Source of the DNA: Pseudeuparius sepicola
Taxonomy: Eukaryota; Arthropoda; Insecta; Coleoptera; Anthribidae
Assembly (NCBI GenBank): GCA_963920635.1
Contig: OY987302.1
Coordinates: 45,325,500 to 45,389,499, forward strand
DNA length: 64,000 bases
Reading direction: 5' to 3'
Below the pieces are notes generated by a model, which saw only the letters and a list, made by a program, of their open reading frames with translations, was not told the DNA's origin and made no database searches. Of this stretch, positions 1 through 15,100 are shown piece by piece (position 1 is the first letter of the stretch; each line of letters begins with the position of its first letter). The position numbers and the translations under genes are program-made.

Positions 1-3000
1 AAAGTATAATATAAAAGTAGGGGGGCACTTTTTGTCCCTTCTTGTCGATATCCCTAACTTACAAAAAGCTACATAAGTACTTTGCAGCCTTTCTCATTAG
101 GTGCAATAATCGTTCCCGTGTAAGTATAGCTTGCCCCGTATTTGTCAATACATTATGACAACGGTCATTTCTTTCAACTTTTAAATATTTTCTACAAGCA
201 CAAACAATAATTAAAATTCAATGAGACCATGCAACATTTTCATGACAATAAACAAGATAAATAGGGTGTCGACGGTAACAAATTTAATAGTTCAAATTTG
301 ACAAAAAGCAGAAATTTAAATAAAGCCATAATGGATTTCACGTGGTTCCAGGTGTGGGAAAATCATATTATATAAATTGATTATAATAATAGTTGCGCAT
401 TAGCAAAAGTATAATATAAAAGTTGAGGGGCACTTTTTGTACCTTCTTGTCGATATACCTATCTTACAAAAAGCTACATAAGTTCTTCGCAGCCTTTCTC
501 ATTGGGTGCAGTAATCGTTCTCGAGCTAAGGAAGCGCTTGCAAGCGGCTTGATATATCCTCGTTTTATACGTAGAAAAGCTGAGCCATTAAAATTGTTTT
601 AACATAAATTATCCCATCATTGAACTCCTTCACTTTTGTTCATTTGTGAACAACCCCCCCCCCCCATCGACAAAGCCTATCTACGGCCCTCTATGATCGA
701 ATTCACAGAATTATCGACAAAATAATATTATATACTTAATAATATTAAAAAATGTAAGTATAGCTTGCCCCATATTATTTGTCAATACATTATGACAAGG
801 GTCATTTCTTTCAACTTTTAAATATTTTCTACAAGCACAAACAATAATTAAAATTCAATGAGACCATGCAACATTTTCATGACAATAAACAAGATAAATA
901 GGGTGTCGACGGTAACAAATTTAATAGTTCAAATTTGACAAAAAGCAGAAATTTAAATAAAGCCATAATGGATTTCACGTGGTTCCAGGTGTGGGAAAAT
1001 GATATTATATAAATTGATTATAATAATAGTTGCGCATTAGCAAAAGTATAATATAAAAGTAGGGGGGCACTTTTTGTCCCTTCTTGTCGATATCCCTAAC
1101 TTACAAAAAGCTACATAAGTACTTTGCAGCCTTTCTCATTAGGTGCAATAATCGTTCCCGTGTAAGTATAGCTTGCCCCGTATTTGTCAATACATTATGA
1201 CAACGGTCATTTCTTTCAACTTTTAAATATTTTCTACAAGCACAAACAATAATTAAAATTCAATGAGACCATGCAACATTTTCATGACAATAAACAAGAT
1301 AAATAGGGTGTCGACGGTAACAAATTTAATAGTTCAAATTTGACAAAAAGCAGAAATTTAAATAAAGCCATAATGGATTTCACGTGGTTCCAGGTGTGGG
1401 AAAATGATATTATATAAATTGATTATAATAATAGTTGCGCATTAGCAAAAGTATAATATAAAAGTAGGGGGGCACTTTTTGTACCTTCTTGTCGATATAC
1501 CTATCTTACAAAAAGCTACATAAGTTCTTCGCAGCCTTTCTCATTGGGTGCAGTAATCGTTCTCGAGCTAAGGAAGCGCTTGCAAGCGGCTTGATATATC
1601 CTCGTTTTATACGTAGAAAAGCTGAGCCATTAAAATTGTTTTAACATAAATTATCCCATCATTGAACTCCTTCACTTTTGTTCATTTGTGAACAACCCCC
1701 CCCCCCCCCATCGACAAAGCCTATCTACGGCCCTCTATGATCGAATTCACAGAATTATCGACAAAATAATATTATATACTTAATAATATTAAAAAATGTA
1801 AGTATAGCTTGCCCCATATTATTTGTCAATACATTATGACAAGGGTCATTTCTTTCATCTTTTAAATATTTTCTACAAGCACAAACAATAATTAAAATTC
1901 AATGAGACCATGCAACATTTTCATGACAATAAACAAGATAAATAGGGTGTCGACGGTAACAAATTTAATAGTTCAAATTTGACAAAAAGCAGAAATTTAA
2001 ATAAAGCCATAATGGATTTCACGTGGTTCCAGGTGTGGGAAAATCATATTATATAAATTGATTATAATAATAGTTGCGCATTAGCAAAAGTATAATATAA
2101 AAGTAGGGGGGCACTTTTTGTCCCTTCTTGTCGATATCCCTAACTTACAAAAAGCTACATAAGTACTTTGCAGCCTTTCTCATTAGGTGCAATAATCGTT
2201 CCCGTGTAAGTATAGCTTGCCCCGTATTTGTCAATACATTATGACAACGGTCATTTCTTTCAACTTTTAGATATTTTCTACAAGCACAGACAATTACAAT
2301 TCAATGGGACAATTTTCAACATTTTCATGACAATAAACAATATAAACAGAGTGTGGACGATAACATAAATGTAATAGTTCAAATTTGACACAAAGCAGAA
2401 ATTTAAATAAAGCAAGTGGTGTCAGGTGTGGGGAAATCATAACTAAATTAATTATAATAATAGTTGCGCATTAGAAAAAATATAATATAAAAGTTGAGGG
2501 GCACTTTTTGTACCTTCTTGTCGATATACCTATCTTACAAAAAGCTACATAAGTTCTTCGCAGCCTTTCTCATTGGGTGCAGTAATCGTTCTCGAGCTAA
2601 GGAAGCGCTTGCAAGCGGCTTGATATATCCTCGTTTTATACGTAGAAAAGCTGAGCCATTAAAATTGTTTTAACATAAATTATCCCATCATTGAACTCCT
2701 TCACTTTTGTTCATTTGTGAACAACCCCCCCCCCCCATCGACAAAGCCTATCTACGGCCCTCTATGATCGAATTCACAGAATTATCGACAAAATAATATT
2801 ATATACTTAATAATATTAAAAAATGTAAGTATAGCTTGCCCCATATTATTTGTCAATACATTATGACAAGGGTCATTTCTTTCAACTTTTAAATATTTTC
2901 TACAAGCACAAACAATAATTAAAATTCAATGAGACCATGCAACATTTTCATGACAATAAACAAGATAAATAGGGTGTCGACGGTAACAAATTTAATAGTT

Positions 3001-6000
3001 CAAATTTGACAAAAAGCAGAAATTTAAATAAAGCCATAATGGATTTCACGTGGTTCCAGGTGTGGGAAAATCATATTATATAAATTGATTATAATAATAG
3101 TTGCGCATTAGCAAAAGTATAATATAAAAGTAGGGGGGCACTTTTTGTCCCTTCTTGTCGATATCCCTAACTTACAAAAAGCTACATAAGTACTTTGCAG
3201 CCTTTCTCATTAGGTGCAATAATCGTTCCCGTGTAAGTATAGCTTGCCCCGTATTTGTCAATACATTATGACAACGGTCATTTCTTTCAACTTTTAGATA
3301 TTTTCTACAAGCACAGACAATTACAATTCAATGGGACAATTTTCAACATTTTCATGACAATAAACAATATAAACAGAGTGTGGACGATAACATAAATGTA
3401 ATAGTTCAAATTTGACACAAAGCAGAAATTTAAATAAAGCAAGTGGTGTCAGGTGTGGGGAAATCATAACTAAATTAATTATAATAATAGTTGCGCATTA
3501 GAAAAAATATAATATAAAAGTTGAGGGGCACTTTTTGTACCTTCTTGTCGATATACCTATCTTACAAAAAGCTACATAAGTTCTTCGCAGCCTTTCTCAT
3601 TGGGTGCAGTAATCGTTCTCGAGCTAAGGAAGCGCTTGCAAGCGGCTTGATATATCCTCGTTTTATACGTAGAAAAGCTGAGCCATTAAAATTGTTTTAA
3701 CATAAATTATCCCATCATTGAACTCCTTCACTTTTGTTCATTTGTGAACAACCCCCCCCCCCCATCGACAAAGCCTATCTACGGCCCTCTATGATCGAAT
3801 TCACAGAATTATCGACAAAATAATATTATATACTTAATAATATTAAAAAATGTAAGTATAGCTTGCCCCATATTATTTGTCAATACATTATGACAAGGGT
3901 CATTTCTTTCAACTTTTAAATATTTTCTACAAGCACAAACAATAATTAAAATTCAATGAGACCATGCAACATTTTCATGACAATAAACAAGATAAATAGG
4001 GTGTCGACGGTAACAAATTTAATAGTTCAAATTTGACAAAAAGCAGAAATTTAAATAAAGCCATAATGGATTTCACGTGGTTCCAGGTGTGGGAAAATGA
4101 TATTATATAAATTGATTATAATAATAGTTGCGCATTAGCAAAAGTATAATATAAAAGTAGGGGGGCACTTTTTGTCCCTTCTTGTCGATATCCCTAACTT
4201 ACAAAAAGCTACATAAGTACTTTGCAGCCTTTCTCATTAGGTGCAATAATCGTTCCCGTGTAAGTATAGCTTGCCCCGTATTTGTCAATACATTATGACA
4301 ACGGTCATTTCTTTCAACTTTTAGATATTTTCTACAAGCACAGACAATTACAATTCAATGGGACAATTTTCAACATTTTCATGACAATAAACAATATAAA
4401 CAGAGTGTGGACGATAACATAAATGTAATAGTTCAAATTTGACACAAAGCAGAAATTTAAATAAAGCAAGTGGTGTCAGGTGTGGGGAAATCATAACTAA
4501 ATTAATTATAATAATAGTTGCGCATTAGAAAAAATATAATATAAAAGTTGAGGGGCACTTTTTGTACCTTCTTGTCGATATACCTATCTTACAAAAAGCT
4601 ACATAAGTTCTTCGCAGCCTTTCTCATTGGGTGCAGTAATCGTTCTCGAGCTAAGGAAGCGCTTGCAAGCGGCTTGATATATCCTCGTTTTATACGTAGA
4701 AAAGCTGAGCCATTAAAATTGTTTTAACATAAATTATCCCATCATTGAACTCCTTCACTTTTGTTCATTTGTGAACAACCCCCCCCCCCCATCGACAAAG
4801 CCTATCTACGGCCCTCTATGATCGAATTCACAGAATTATCGACAAAATAATATTATATACTTAATAATATTAAAAAATGTAAGTATAGCTTGCCCCATAT
4901 TATTTGTCAATACATTATGACAAGGGTCATTTCTTTCAACTTTTAAATATTTTCTACAAGCACAAACAATAATTAAAATTCAATGAGACCATGCAACATT
5001 TTCATGACAATAAACAAGATAAATAGGGTGTCGACGGTAACAAATTTAATAGTTCAAATTTGACAAAAAGCAGAAATTTAAATAAAGCCATAATGGATTT
5101 CACGTGGTTCCAGGTGTGGGAAAATGATATTATATAAATTGATTATAATAATAGTTGCGCATTAGCAAAAGTATAATATAAAAGTAGGGGGGCACTTTTT
5201 GTCCCTTCTTGTCGATATCCCTAACTTACAAAAAGCTACATAAGTACTTTGCAGCCTTTCTCATTAGGTGCAATAATCGTTCCCGTGTAAGTATAGCTTG
5301 CCCCGTATTTGTCAATACATTATGACAACGGTCATTTCTTTCAACTTTTAGATATTTTCTACAAGCACAGACAATTACAATTCAATGGGACAATTTTCAA
5401 CATTTTCATGACAATAAACAATATAAACAGAGTGTGGACGATAACATAAATGTAATAGTTCAAATTTGACACAAAGCAGAAATTTAAATAAAGCAAGTGG
5501 TGTCAGGTGTGGGGAAATCATAACTAAATTAATTATAATAATAGTTGCGCATTAGAAAAAATATAATATAAAAGTTGAGGGGCACTTTTTGTACCTTCTT
5601 GTCGATATACCTATCTTACAAAAAGCTACATAAGTTCTTCGCAGCCTTTCTCATTGGGTGCAGTAATCGTTCTCGAGCTAAGGAAGCGCTTGCAAGCGGC
5701 TTGATATATCCTCGTTTTATACGTAGAAAAGCTGAGCCATTAAAATTGTTTTAACATAAATTATCCCATCATTGAACTCCTTCACTTTTGTTCATTTGTG
5801 AACAACCCCCCCCCCCCATCGACAAAGCCTATCTACGGCCCTCTATGATCGAATTCACAGAATTATCGACAAAATAATATTATATACTTAATAATATTAA
5901 AAAATGTAAGTATAGCTTGCCCCATATTATTTGTCAATACATTATGACAAGGGTCATTTCTTTCAACTTTTAAATATTTTCTACAAGCACAAACAATAAT

Positions 6001-6198
6001 TAAAATTCAATGAGACCATGCAACATTTTCATGACAATAAACAAGATAAATAGGGTGTCGACGGTAACAAATTTAATAGTTCAAATTTGACAAAAAGCAG
6101 AAATTTAAATAAAGCCATAATGGATTTCACGTGGTTCCAGGTGTGGGAAAATGATATTATATAAATTGATTATAATAATAGTTGCGCATTAGCAAAAG
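1..6198. repeat. Left block: higher-order repeat of long and short units
   Basis: Unit lengths from base 4 are 405, 637, 405, 639, then (390, 637) four times, ending at 6198. The last four pairs (2090-3117, 3117-4144, 4144-5171, 5171-6198) form an exact 1027-bp higher-order repeat. Long units contain a roughly 232-bp segment absent from short ones, running from 'ctcgagctaagg' to just before 'tgtaagtatagc'. That segment holds a perfect hairpin (TTGTTCA/TGAACAA, 4-nt loop) followed by a poly-C tract of 12 C, or 14 C in the unit starting at 1451, which explains 637 versus 639. The 390-bp units here end in 'gaaaaaatataat', unlike those further right. Confidence 0.95.
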
Positions 6199-9100
6199 TA
6201 TAATATAAAAGTAGGGGGGCACTTTTTGTCCCTTCTTGTCGATATCCCTAACTTACAAAAAGCTACATAAGTACTTTGCAGCCTTTCTCATTAGGTGCAA
6301 TAATCGTTCCCGTGTAAGTATAGCTTGCCCCGTATTTGTCAATACATTATGACAACGGTCATTTCTTTCAACTTTTAAATATTTTCTACAAGCACAAACA
6401 ATAATTAAAATTCAATGAGACCATGCAACATTTTCATGACAATAAACAAGATAAATAGGGTGTCGACGGTAACAAATTTAATAGTTCAAATTTGACAAAA
6501 AGCAGAAATTTAAATAAAGCCATAATGGATTTCACGTGGTTCCAGGTGTGGGAAAATCATATTATATAAATTGATTATAATAATAGTTGCGCATTAGCAA
6601 AAGTATAATATAAAAGTAGGGGGGCACTTTTTGTCCCTTCTTGTCGATATCCCTAACTTACAAAAAGCTACATAAGTACTTTGCAGCCTTTCTCATTAGG
6701 TGCAATAATCGTTCCCGTGTAAGTATAGCTTGCCCCGTATTTGTCAATACATTATGACAACGGTCATTTCTTTCAACTTTTAAATATTTTCTACAAGCAC
6801 AAACAATAATTAAAATTCAATGAGACCATGCAACATTTTCATGACAATAAACAAGATAAATAGGGTGTCGACGGTAACAAATTTAATAGTTCAAATTTGA
6901 CAAAAAGCAGAAATTTAAATAAAGCCATAATGGATTTCACGTGGTTCCAGGTGTGGGAAAATGATATTATATAAATTGATTATAATAATAGTTGCGCATT
7001 AGCAAAAGTATAATATAAAAGTAGGGGGGCACTTTTTGTCCCTTCTTGTCGATATCCCTAACTTACAAAAAGCTACATAAGTACTTTGCAGCCTTTCTCA
7101 TTAGGTGCAATAATCGTTCCCGTGTAAGTATAGCTTGCCCCGTATTTGTCAATACATTATGACAACGGTCATTTCTTTCAACTTTTAAATATTTTCTACA
7201 AGCACAAACAATAATTAAAATTCAATGAGACCATGCAACATTTTCATGACAATAAACAAGATAAATAGGGTGTCGACGGTAACAAATTTAATAGTTCAAA
7301 TTTGACAAAAAGCAGAAATTTAAATAAAGCCATAATGGATTTCACGTGGTTCCAGGTGTGGGAAAATCATATTATATAAATTGATTATAATAATAGTTGC
7401 GCATTAGCAAAAGTATAATATAAAAGTAGGGGGGCACTTTTTGTCCCTTCTTGTCGATATCCCTAACTTACAAAAAGCTACATAAGTACTTTGCAGCCTT
7501 TCTCATTAGGTGCAATAATCGTTCCCGTGTAAGTATAGCTTGCCCCGTATTTGTCAATACATTATGACAACGGTCATTTCTTTCAACTTTTAAATATTTT
7601 CTACAAGCACAAACAATAATTAAAATTCAATGAGACCATGCAACATTTTCATGACAATAAACAAGATAAATAGGGTGTCGACGGTAACAAATTTAATAGT
7701 TCAAATTTGACAAAAAGCAGAAATTTAAATAAAGCCATAATGGATTTCACGTGGTTCCAGGTGTGGGAAAATCATATTATATAAATTGATTATAATAATA
7801 GTTGCGCATTAGCAAAAGTATAATATAAAAGTAGGGGGGCACTTTTTGTCCCTTCTTGTCGATATCCCTAACTTACAAAAAGCTACATAAGTACTTTGCA
7901 GCCTTTCTCATTAGGTGCAATAATCGTTCCCGTGTAAGTATAGCTTGCCCCGTATTTGTCAATACATTATGACAACGGTCATTTCTTTCAACTTTTAAAT
8001 ATTTTCTACAAGCACAAACAATAATTAAAATTCAATGAGACCATGCAACATTTTCATGACAATAAACAAGATAAATAGGGTGTCGACGGTAACAAATTTA
8101 ATAGTTCAAATTTGACAAAAAGCAGAAATTTAAATAAAGCCATAATGGATTTCACGTGGTTCCAGGTGTGGGAAAATGATATTATATAAATTGATTATAA
8201 TAATAGTTGCGCATTAGCAAAAGTATAATATAAAAGTAGGGGGGCACTTTTTGTCCCTTCTTGTCGATATCCCTAACTTACAAAAAGCTACATAAGTACT
8301 TTGCAGCCTTTCTCATTAGGTGCAATAATCGTTCCCGTGTAAGTATAGCTTGCCCCGTATTTGTCAATACATTATGACAACGGTCATTTCTTTCAACTTT
8401 TAAATATTTTCTACAAGCACAAACAATAATTAAAATTCAATGAGACCATGCAACATTTTCATGACAATAAACAAGATAAATAGGGTGTCGACGGTAACAA
8501 ATTTAATAGTTCAAATTTGACAAAAAGCAGAAATTTAAATAAAGCCATAATGGATTTCACGTGGTTCCAGGTGTGGGAAAATCATATTATATAAATTGAT
8601 TATAATAATAGTTGCGCATTAGCAAAAGTATAATATAAAAGTAGGGGGGCACTTTTTGTCCCTTCTTGTCGATATCCCTAACTTACAAAAAGCTACATAA
8701 GTACTTTGCAGCCTTTCTCATTAGGTGCAATAATCGTTCCCGTGTAAGTATAGCTTGCCCCGTATTTGTCAATACATTATGACAACGGTCATTTCTTTCA
8801 ACTTTTAAATATTTTCTACAAGCACAAACAATAATTAAAATTCAATGAGACCATGCAACATTTTCATGACAATAAACAAGATAAATAGGGTGTCGACGGT
8901 AACAAATTTAATAGTTCAAATTTGACAAAAAGCAGAAATTTAAATAAAGCCATAATGGATTTCACGTGGTTCCAGGTGTGGGAAAATGATATTATATAAA
9001 TTGATTATAATAATAGTTGCGCATTAGCAAAAGTATAATATAAAAGTAGGGGGGCACTTTTTGTCCCTTCTTGTCGATATCCCTAACTTACAAAAAGCTA

Positions 9101-12100
9101 CATAAGTACTTTGCAGCCTTTCTCATTAGGTGCAATAATCGTTCCCGTGTAAGTATAGCTTGCCCCGTATTTGTCAATACATTATGACAACGGTCATTTC
9201 TTTCAACTTTTAAATATTTTCTACAAGCACAAACAATAATTAAAATTCAATGAGACCATGCAACATTTTCATGACAATAAACAAGATAAATAGGGTGTCG
9301 ACGGTAACAAATTTAATAGTTCAAATTTGACAAAAAGCAGAAATTTAAATAAAGCCATAATGGATTTCACGTGGTTCCAGGTGTGGGAAAATCATATTAT
9401 ATAAATTGATTATAATAATAGTTGCGCATTAGCAAAAGTATAATATAAAAGTAGGGGGGCACTTTTTGTCCCTTCTTGTCGATATCCCTAACTTACAAAA
9501 AGCTACATAAGTACTTTGCAGCCTTTCTCATTAGGTGCAATAATCGTTCCCGTGTAAGTATAGCTTGCCCCGTATTTGTCAATACATTATGACAACGGTC
9601 ATTTCTTTCAACTTTTAAATATTTTCTACAAGCACAAACAATAATTAAAATTCAATGAGACCATGCAACATTTTCATGACAATAAACAAGATAAATAGGG
9701 TGTCGACGGTAACAAATTTAATAGTTCAAATTTGACAAAAAGCAGAAATTTAAATAAAGCCATAATGGATTTCACGTGGTTCCAGGTGTGGGAAAATGAT
9801 ATTATATAAATTGATTATAATAATAGTTGCGCATTAGCAAAAGTATAATATAAAAGTAGGGGGGCACTTTTTGTCCCTTCTTGTCGATATCCCTAACTTA
9901 CAAAAAGCTACATAAGTACTTTGCAGCCTTTCTCATTAGGTGCAATAATCGTTCCCGTGTAAGTATAGCTTGCCCCGTATTTGTCAATACATTATGACAA
10001 CGGTCATTTCTTTCAACTTTTAAATATTTTCTACAAGCACAAACAATAATTAAAATTCAATGAGACCATGCAACATTTTCATGACAATAAACAAGATAAA
10101 TAGGGTGTCGACGGTAACAAATTTAATAGTTCAAATTTGACAAAAAGCAGAAATTTAAATAAAGCCATAATGGATTTCACGTGGTTCCAGGTGTGGGAAA
10201 ATCATATTATATAAATTGATTATAATAATAGTTGCGCATTAGCAAAAGTATAATATAAAAGTAGGGGGGCACTTTTTGTCCCTTCTTGTCGATATCCCTA
10301 ACTTACAAAAAGCTACATAAGTACTTTGCAGCCTTTCTCATTAGGTGCAATAATCGTTCCCGTGTAAGTATAGCTTGCCCCGTATTTGTCAATACATTAT
10401 GACAACGGTCATTTCTTTCAACTTTTAAATATTTTCTACAAGCACAAACAATAATTAAAATTCAATGAGACCATGCAACATTTTCATGACAATAAACAAG
10501 ATAAATAGGGTGTCGACGGTAACAAATTTAATAGTTCAAATTTGACAAAAAGCAGAAATTTAAATAAAGCCATAATGGATTTCACGTGGTTCCAGGTGTG
10601 GGAAAATCATATTATATAAATTGATTATAATAATAGTTGCGCATTAGCAAAAGTATAATATAAAAGTAGGGGGGCACTTTTTGTCCCTTCTTGTCGATAT
10701 CCCTAACTTACAAAAAGCTACATAAGTACTTTGCAGCCTTTCTCATTAGGTGCAATAATCGTTCCCGTGTAAGTATAGCTTGCCCCGTATTTGTCAATAC
10801 ATTATGACAACGGTCATTTCTTTCAACTTTTAAATATTTTCTACAAGCACAAACAATAATTAAAATTCAATGAGACCATGCAACATTTTCATGACAATAA
10901 ACAAGATAAATAGGGTGTCGACGGTAACAAATTTAATAGTTCAAATTTGACAAAAAGCAGAAATTTAAATAAAGCCATAATGGATTTCACGTGGTTCCAG
11001 GTGTGGGAAAATCATATTATATAAATTGATTATAATAATAGTTGCGCATTAGCAAAAGTATAATATAAAAGTAGGGGGGCACTTTTTGTCCCTTCTTGTC
11101 GATATCCCTAACTTACAAAAAGCTACATAAGTACTTTGCAGCCTTTCTCATTAGGTGCAATAATCGTTCCCGTGTAAGTATAGCTTGCCCCGTATTTGTC
11201 AATACATTATGACAACGGTCATTTCTTTCAACTTTTAAATATTTTCTACAAGCACAAACAATAATTAAAATTCAATGAGACCATGCAACATTTTCATGAC
11301 AATAAACAAGATAAATAGGGTGTCGACGGTAACAAATTTAATAGTTCAAATTTGACAAAAAGCAGAAATTTAAATAAAGCCATAATGGATTTCACGTGGT
11401 TCCAGGTGTGGGAAAATCATATTATATAAATTGATTATAATAATAGTTGCGCATTAGCAAAAGTATAATATAAAAGTAGGGGGGCACTTTTTGTCCCTTC
11501 TTGTCGATATCCCTAACTTACAAAAAGCTACATAAGTACTTTGCAGCCTTTCTCATTAGGTGCAATAATCGTTCCCGTGTAAGTATAGCTTGCCCCGTAT
11601 TTGTCAATACATTATGACAACGGTCATTTCTTTCAACTTTTAAATATTTTCTACAAGCACAAACAATAATTAAAATTCAATGAGACCATGCAACATTTTC
11701 ATGACAATAAACAAGATAAATAGGGTGTCGACGGTAACAAATTTAATAGTTCAAATTTGACAAAAAGCAGAAATTTAAATAAAGCCATAATGGATTTCAC
11801 GTGGTTCCAGGTGTGGGAAAATGATATTATATAAATTGATTATAATAATAGTTGCGCATTAGCAAAAGTATAATATAAAAGTAGGGGGGCACTTTTTGTC
11901 CCTTCTTGTCGATATCCCTAACTTACAAAAAGCTACATAAGTACTTTGCAGCCTTTCTCATTAGGTGCAATAATCGTTCCCGTGTAAGTATAGCTTGCCC
12001 CGTATTTGTCAATACATTATGACAACGGTCATTTCTTTCAACTTTTAAATATTTTCTACAAGCACAAACAATAATTAAAATTCAATGAGACCATGCAACA

Positions 12101-15100
12101 TTTTCATGACAATAAACAAGATAAATAGGGTGTCGACGGTAACAAATTTAATAGTTCAAATTTGACAAAAAGCAGAAATTTAAATAAAGCCATAATGGAT
12201 TTCACGTGGTTCCAGGTGTGGGAAAATGATATTATATAAATTGATTATAATAATAGTTGCGCATTAGCAAAAGTATAATATAAAAGTAGGGGGGCACTTT
12301 TTGTCCCTTCTTGTCGATATCCCTAACTTACAAAAAGCTACATAAGTACTTTGCAGCCTTTCTCATTAGGTGCAATAATCGTTCCCGTGTAAGTATAGCT
12401 TGCCCCGTATTTGTCAATACATTATGACAACGGTCATTTCTTTCAACTTTTAAATATTTTCTACAAGCACAAACAATAATTAAAATTCAATGAGACCATG
12501 CAACATTTTCATGACAATAAACAAGATAAATAGGGTGTCGACGGTAACAAATTTAATAGTTCAAATTTGACAAAAAGCAGAAATTTAAATAAAGCCATAA
12601 TGGATTTCACGTGGTTCCAGGTGTGGGAAAATCATATTATATAAATTGATTATAATAATAGTTGCGCATTAGCAAAAGTATAATATAAAAGTAGGGGGGC
12701 ACTTTTTGTCCCTTCTTGTCGATATCCCTAACTTACAAAAAGCTACATAAGTACTTTGCAGCCTTTCTCATTAGGTGCAATAATCGTTCCCGTGTAAGTA
12801 TAGCTTGCCCCGTATTTGTCAATACATTATGACAACGGTCATTTCTTTCAACTTTTAAATATTTTCTACAAGCACAAACAATAATTAAAATTCAATGAGA
12901 CCATGCAACATTTTCATGACAATAAACAAGATAAATAGGGTGTCGACGGTAACAAATTTAATAGTTCAAATTTGACAAAAAGCAGAAATTTAAATAAAGC
13001 CATAATGGATTTCACGTGGTTCCAGGTGTGGGAAAATCATATTATATAAATTGATTATAATAATAGTTGCGCATTAGCAAAAGTATAATATAAAAGTAGG
13101 GGGGCACTTTTTGTCCCTTCTTGTCGATATCCCTAACTTACAAAAAGCTACATAAGTACTTTGCAGCCTTTCTCATTAGGTGCAATAATCGTTCCCGTGT
13201 AAGTATAGCTTGCCCCGTATTTGTCAATACATTATGACAACGGTCATTTCTTTCAACTTTTAAATATTTTCTACAAGCACAAACAATAATTAAAATTCAA
13301 TGAGACCATGCAACATTTTCATGACAATAAACAAGATAAATAGGGTGTCGACGGTAACAAATTTAATAGTTCAAATTTGACAAAAAGCAGAAATTTAAAT
13401 AAAGCCATAATGGATTTCACGTGGTTCCAGGTGTGGGAAAATCATATTATATAAATTGATTATAATAATAGTTGCGCATTAGCAAAAGTATAATATAAAA
13501 GTAGGGGGGCACTTTTTGTCCCTTCTTGTCGATATCCCTAACTTACAAAAAGCTACATAAGTACTTTGCAGCCTTTCTCATTAGGTGCAATAATCGTTCC
13601 CGTGTAAGTATAGCTTGCCCCGTATTTGTCAATACATTATGACAACGGTCATTTCTTTCAACTTTTAAATATTTTCTACAAGCACAAACAATAATTAAAA
13701 TTCAATGAGACCATGCAACATTTTCATGACAATAAACAAGATAAATAGGGTGTCGACGGTAACAAATTTAATAGTTCAAATTTGACAAAAAGCAGAAATT
13801 TAAATAAAGCCATAATGGATTTCACGTGGTTCCAGGTGTGGGAAAATCATATTATATAAATTGATTATAATAATAGTTGCGCATTAGCAAAAGTATAATA
13901 TAAAAGTAGGGGGGCACTTTTTGTCCCTTCTTGTCGATATCCCTAACTTACAAAAAGCTACATAAGTACTTTGCAGCCTTTCTCATTAGGTGCAATAATC
14001 GTTCCCGTGTAAGTATAGCTTGCCCCGTATTTGTCAATACATTATGACAACGGTCATTTCTTTCAACTTTTAAATATTTTCTACAAGCACAAACAATAAT
14101 TAAAATTCAATGAGACCATGCAACATTTTCATGACAATAAACAAGATAAATAGGGTGTCGACGGTAACAAATTTAATAGTTCAAATTTGACAAAAAGCAG
14201 AAATTTAAATAAAGCCATAATGGATTTCACGTGGTTCCAGGTGTGGGAAAATCATATTATATAAATTGATTATAATAATAGTTGCGCATTAGCAAAAGTA
14301 TAATATAAAAGTAGGGGGGCACTTTTTGTCCCTTCTTGTCGATATCCCTAACTTACAAAAAGCTACATAAGTACTTTGCAGCCTTTCTCATTAGGTGCAA
14401 TAATCGTTCCCGTGTAAGTATAGCTTGCCCCGTATTTGTCAATACATTATGACAACGGTCATTTCTTTCAACTTTTAAATATTTTCTACAAGCACAAACA
14501 ATAATTAAAATTCAATGAGACCATGCAACATTTTCATGACAATAAACAAGATAAATAGGGTGTCGACGGTAACAAATTTAATAGTTCAAATTTGACAAAA
14601 AGCAGAAATTTAAATAAAGCCATAATGGATTTCACGTGGTTCCAGGTGTGGGAAAATCATATTATATAAATTGATTATAATAATAGTTGCGCATTAGCAA
14701 AAGTATAATATAAAAGTAGGGGGGCACTTTTTGTCCCTTCTTGTCGATATCCCTAACTTACAAAAAGCTACATAAGTACTTTGCAGCCTTTCTCATTAGG
14801 TGCAATAATCGTTCCCGTGTAAGTATAGCTTGCCCCGTATTTGTCAATACATTATGACAACGGTCATTTCTTTCAACTTTTAAATATTTTCTACAAGCAC
14901 AAACAATAATTAAAATTCAATGAGACCATGCAACATTTTCATGACAATAAACAAGATAAATAGGGTGTCGACGGTAACAAATTTAATAGTTCAAATTTGA
15001 CAAAAAGCAGAAATTTAAATAAAGCCATAATGGATTTCACGTGGTTCCAGGTGTGGGAAAATCATATTATATAAATTGATTATAATAATAGTTGCGCATT

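Noticed and set aside
6198..6603. Hammerhead ribozyme in the satellite monomer
   Set aside because: Some insect satellites encode one, but I found no CUGANGA core with a matching GAAA and cleavage triplet on either strand.
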